Positions 60,761-64,000 of a DNA stretch of 64,000 nucleotides are shown here, in pieces. The position numbers were made by a program, and so were the translations under genes. Below the pieces are notes generated by a model, which had not been told where the DNA came from, ran no database searches, and saw only the letters and a program-made list of their open reading frames with translations. The stretch comes from an uncultured Lachnospiraceae bacterium. Lineage in GTDB: Bacteria > Bacillota > Clostridia > Lachnospirales > Lachnospiraceae. Location: positions 186,001-250,000 of the forward strand of contig CALWPY010000002.1 in assembly GCA_944383545.1 (NCBI GenBank), read 5' to 3'. The number at the start of each line of letters is the position of its first letter. Position 1 is the first letter of the stretch.

Positions 60761-63589
60761 TCACTGCGAAGGCTGCTCAGTGTCAGTTGACGGCGGCGAC
60801 TCCGTTGGCGGTGCCGAAGTTGACGGTGTTTCTGTCGACGGCGGACTTCCCGTAAATGTTACGGATATGGAATGATTTGCCTGAACATCCGTAAATGTAT
60901 AGCTTGATACCACTCCTACGCTTACTCCGTCAACAATTACATTTTGTATAGAATATCCTGCATAAGGCGTGATATACATAGTAACCGTTGAGCCCGCATC
61001 CACAGTTACCGAAGAAGAGATTCCTCCACCTTCTCCTGCAGATGAACTTATGGTATATGTCGGAACAGACTCAGGATGAATGTGACATGTGGTATTGAAT
61101 ATGTCCTGAGTATATTCAAAATCAGCATCCTTTAATGTCTTCTCACCTGTTTCTTCGTCATATACTACGGTAAATGACATGGTTTCCGGACAGGTATTTG
61201 TCGCAATCTCATGTGATTCCGTACAAATAAGTATTGTCTCATGTCCCTCGCATCTTTCAGAAGGACCTGTTCCTGCCGCACAGTAATCGGTAAATGTAGG
61301 ACAACCTTCACCCGGAAGCAATCCTGTTATCTGGCAGACAGATATGGAAGATATACCGTCAGGTCTTTCAAAATCAGCGCTTGTGCTCTGCTCTTCCAGT
61401 ACGGCAATCTGGTCCATGATGTCACGCCACATTTTCTTATGAGCCTGAGTGGAGCCCATGTCCACATTTGAATCATATCCCATCCAGATAGATGCTGTAT
61501 AGTATGGCGTCATTCCGCAAAACCATACATCATAGTTACTGGAAGTTGTTCCTGTTTTTCCTGCACAGGTAACACCACTTGTCATCCTTGCGGCAGTACC
61601 TGTTCCCGAAATTACTACATCCTTCATCGCATCCAGAAGCATCCATGCAGTAGTTGCCTTCATGGCTTCATGTGACTCCGGAGTTGTATTATCTATAATA
61701 AGATTTCCGTCATGGTCATATACCTGAGAATAAAATACAGGCTTATTATATACACCGCCGTTTGCAATAGCCGCATATGCCGCAGTTATTTCCAGATTTG
61801 ATACACCGTCGGTAAGACCTCCAAGTGCCGTAGACTGAGTAATATCAGAATATACCATTCCGTCACTGCCTACTCTCTCATCTACCAGAGATGTAAAACC
61901 GAGATTAATCAGATATTCATATGCCACTTCAGGAGTTACCTCCGTTATAACCTTTACGGCAATAACATTCATGGAACTTCTTATTGCGTCTCTTATCGAA
62001 GAGTCTCCTCTGTATCCGCCATACCAGTTCGTAACCTGAACACCGTTTTCATAATAATATGGGGCATCCTCAAATGCAGAGGCAAGAGAGCCTCCCGTAT
62101 CTATATATGGCAGAAATGCCGCCAGAACTTTAAATGTTGAGCCCGGCTGTCTTAAGGACATGGTAGCTCTGTCGAGGCTCAAATTACTTTTCTTTTCTCC
62201 ACGACCTCCCACGACAGCTTTTACATATCCTGTATGCTGGTCCATTATTACAAATGAAGCCTGAGGTTGAAGGTCTATACTGAAGGTTTCTGCAACAAAG
62301 GTACCTCCGGTCTCATCCAGCATCGCCTCTTTAAAGGTTTCTGCCGCCGCTCTCGCCGATTCTTCATCAGGATAAATATTATTGTATTTTGAATTTCCGG
62401 TCTGTTCCCTGTAATATTTAAGGAAGGAATTCAATCCGTAATTTATGTTTGTCTCTCCATCCGAATCCAGTATCGTAAGCTGATAGGAAAGCGAAACGGA
62501 AGTTGATGAAGGATAATAATCAGAATTATTAATTACGCTGTCGCAAATATCCTGTATATCCTGGTCCTGTACTGAATAAACACTGTAACCTCCGGTATAT
62601 ACCTCCATGGAAGCTTCTTCTTCAGTCATTCCGTATATCTCCATAAAATCATCAATGAGAGCTCTTATCATTTCATCAGTATAATATGAGTTAACATCAT
62701 TTGATACACGTTCTTCTTCAAGTATTTGTATTCTGGAATATACATCATCGTTCATGGCTTCATCATATTCGCTCTGGGTAATATATTCCAGCTCAAGCAT
62801 CTTGTCCAGTACCATTTTACGCCTGTCCGCATTGTTATCCGAAAAAGAAACCGGGTCATATTTATACGGATTCTGCGTAATTCCGGCAATAACTGCCGCC
62901 TCAGAAAGAGTAAGCTCTCCAACGGATTTATTAAAATATCTCTCAGCGGCAGCTTCAACTCCATGCACACCCTGTCCGAGATATATTGTATTCAGATAGT
63001 ATTCCAGAATTTCCTCTTTGCTGTATATTTTTTCAAGTTCTATGGCAAGGTACTGCTCCTGAATCTTACGTTCCAGCCTGTCCATGAAGGTTACCTCATC
63101 CAGACCCACGTTAAATACCTGGTTTTTTATAAGCTGCTGCGTAATCGTACTTGCGCCCTGATCAAAGCCGTTTTGTATACCGTGAACAAATGCTCTGAAA
63201 ATACCCTGAATATCAATTCCATTATGTTCCCAGTATCTCTCATCCTCTATTGCCACAAATGCATTTCTTACAACTTCCGGTATTTCGTCATAATAAACAT
63301 AGACTCTGTTAGAATTATAGGTAGACAGTGTATCTATAACTTCCCCGTCCTGATTATATATGGTAGTTTTAAATCCCTTCGGCTGAATATTAATCGTACT
63401 GATATCAGGGGCATTATCCAAAATACCCTTCATCATTCCAAATCCTGCTCCTGCAAGTGCCACAATCGCCACCACAAAAACAACCAGAACGACCTTAAAA
63501 AAACCCACAAAGAACTTTCTCTTGTTCCTTCCTGTTTTTGAAACAAGATTTTTTTGTTTCTTTTTTACTGCATGATTATTATAGCTCAT
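60761..63589 (-). CDS. Class A penicillin-binding protein (PBP1A)
   Basis: A 942-residue bifunctional cell-wall enzyme. A basic cytoplasmic start and one membrane helix (about 25-48) precede the GT51 transglycosylase (catalytic Glu in AIEDERYWEHNGID; QGASTITQQLIKN). The transpeptidase follows, with SxxK in RQPGSTFKVLAAF, SxN in SSMNVIAVK and KTG in AGKTGTTSSNYDVW. The C-terminus has an InlB/Flg_new-like beta repeat (GYSIQNVIVDGVSVG) and a Ser/Thr/Pro/Glu-rich tail. The ATG lies seven bases after GGAGG. Monocistronic, convergent with spoVA. Confidence 0.95.
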   Translation of the reverse strand: MSYNNHAVKKKQKNLVSKTGRNKRKFFVGFFKVVLVVFVVAIVALAGAGFGMMKGILDNAPDISTINIQPKGFKTTIYNQDGEVIDTLSTYNSNRVYVYYDEIPEVVRNAFVAIEDERYWEHNGIDIQGIFRAFVHGIQNGFDQGASTITQQLIKNQVFNVGLDEVTFMDRLERKIQEQYLAIELEKIYSKEEILEYYLNTIYLGQGVHGVEAAAERYFNKSVGELTLSEAAVIAGITQNPYKYDPVSFSDNNADRRKMVLDKMLELEYITQSEYDEAMNDDVYSRIQILEEERVSNDVNSYYTDEMIRALIDDFMEIYGMTEEEASMEVYTGGYSVYSVQDQDIQDICDSVINNSDYYPSSTSVSLSYQLTILDSDGETNINYGLNSFLKYYREQTGNSKYNNIYPDEESARAAAETFKEAMLDETGGTFVAETFSIDLQPQASFVIMDQHTGYVKAVVGGRGEKKSNLSLDRATMSLRQPGSTFKVLAAFLPYIDTGGSLASAFEDAPYYYENGVQVTNWYGGYRGDSSIRDAIRSSMNVIAVKVITEVTPEVAYEYLINLGFTSLVDERVGSDGMVYSDITQSTALGGLTDGVSNLEITAAYAAIANGGVYNKPVFYSQVYDHDGNLIIDNTTPESHEAMKATTAWMLLDAMKDVVISGTGTAARMTSGVTCAGKTGTTSSNYDVWFCGMTPYYTASIWMGYDSNVDMGSTQAHKKMWRDIMDQIAVLEEQSTSADFERPDGISSISVCQITGLLPGEGCPTFTDYCAAGTGPSERCEGHETILICTESHEIATNTCPETMSFTVVYDEETGEKTLKDADFEYTQDIFNTTCHIHPESVPTYTISSSAGEGGGISSSVTVDAGSTVTMYITPYAGYSIQNVIVDGVSVGVVSSYTFTDVQANHSISVTFTGSPPSTETPSTSAPPTESPPSTDTEQPSQ

Positions 63590-63652
63590 TGAGCGACCTC
63601 CTGATGTCATGTACATCAATTTATACTAACATAACATTAAATTCCATTTGAC

Positions 63653-63681
63653 ATTATACCAAAATATCCCACTAAACACAA
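63653..63681 (-). promoter_or_regulatory. Promoter of the PBP1A gene
   Basis: The minus strand has TTGTGT, a 17-base spacer and TATAAT, 64 bases before the ATG. Confidence 0.65.
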
Positions 63682-63752
63682 GTTTATTGAAATTTTACAC
63701 AAAATATTCATTATATATACACAAGGAAAGAATAAATCTATTTATACTTGTA

Positions 63753-63785
63753 AAAAGAAGCCCCGAAAATTCTTTTCCGGGGCTC
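63753..63785 (-). terminator. Terminator of the glutamate dehydrogenase gene
   Basis: A GC-rich stem GCCCCG-AAAA / TTTT-C-CGGGGC, followed on the minus strand by TTCTTTTTAC, 38 bases after the stop codon. Confidence 0.85.
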
Positions 63786-63821
63786 CTCCATTATAGTCTT
63801 ATATCTAAAGAATCCGTGAGA

Positions 63822-64000
63822 TTAAACGATTCCCTGTGCTGTCATGGCATCTGCAACCTTCTCAAAGCCTGCAATGTTAGCTCCGATTACATAGTTGCCT
63901 TCAAATCCATAACGCTTTGCTGCATCATCAAGATTGTGGAAGATATTTACCATAATGGTCTTTAATCTTGAATCAACTTCTTCAAATGTCCAGCTGAGTC
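63822..64000 (-). CDS. gdhA: NADP-type glutamate dehydrogenase, C-terminal fragment
   Basis: The last 58 codons are present; the rest lies beyond the right edge. The fragment reads LSWTFEEVDSRLKTIMVNIF and ends KRYGFEGNYVIGANIAGFEK plus VADAMTAQGIV, the conserved C-terminus of hexameric NADP-dependent glutamate dehydrogenase. The enzyme makes glutamate from 2-oxoglutarate and ammonia. A terminator follows. Confidence 0.9.
   Translation of the reverse strand, partial: LSWTFEEVDSRLKTIMVNIFHNLDDAAKRYGFEGNYVIGANIAGFEKVADAMTAQGIV

Noticed and set aside
62726..63541. 271-codon open frame on plus inside the PBP1A gene
   Set aside because: It is antisense to conserved transglycosylase motifs and has no family pattern; a shadow frame.

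Overview
The window is an AT-rich chromosomal segment whose gene content points to a spore-forming Clostridia, most likely a Lachnospiraceae member. The basis is a spoVA operon, the c-di-AMP receptor PstA/DarA, DUF4250 and DUF6142 proteins, Gram-positive type Bce modules, PyrK/PyrD class 1B pyrimidine synthesis, strong Shine-Dalgarno sites and many near-consensus sigma-A promoters. No species call is made. There is no phage, no complete insertion sequence, no CRISPR array and no rRNA. Most genes lie on the minus strand.

Layout. 1-9500: end of an HD hydrolase, PIN-PhoH, PstA, leuS, DUF4250, a degenerate CbiET-like protein, an AI-2E family permease, HAD and NUDIX hydrolases, and a lone GPP34-like gene. 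9500-18570: a poorly characterised envelope cluster with an Ig-like membrane protein, a 1346-residue VWA protein, a broken lipoprotein gene and two unknown membrane proteins. 18770-26210: a Bce-type ABC transporter and its two-component system, separated by a structured intergenic element, a MATE exporter with an attenuator-like leader, and a doubly damaged fic gene. 26400-32500: 3-methyladenine glycosylase, an XRE-cupin regulator with potABCD, and an SDR. 32600-34800: two tRNA genes on minus, an AEC carrier, then seven tRNA genes on plus. 34880-39060: a large sensor kinase, its regulator and a small acidic membrane protein. 39170-46780: pcrA-pspA, purK-purE, deoB-pdp and an orphan antitoxin. 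46900-52320: a DMT permease, a LytTR regulator, an M29 aminopeptidase, an HD hydrolase and a DUF6142 protein. 52318-56340: pyrC-F-K-D. 56438-60670: an XRE-LytTR pair (the XRE gene has an internal stop) divergent from spoVAA-AB-AC-AD-AE. 60760-64000: a class A penicillin-binding protein and the end of glutamate dehydrogenase.

How the genes relate. Housekeeping metabolism (pyrimidine and purine synthesis, nucleoside and polyamine use, translation) is interleaved with envelope-stress and drug-response modules. Three reading frames are visibly broken (lipoprotein, fic, XRE), which indicates active decay. The most interesting non-coding signals are: a dispersed repeat carrying an extended -10 promoter motif upstream of two different transporter genes; a 175-bp multi-hairpin element with terminal inverted repeats; and the MATE leader, where a perfect promoter is followed by an intrinsic terminator ahead of the gene.
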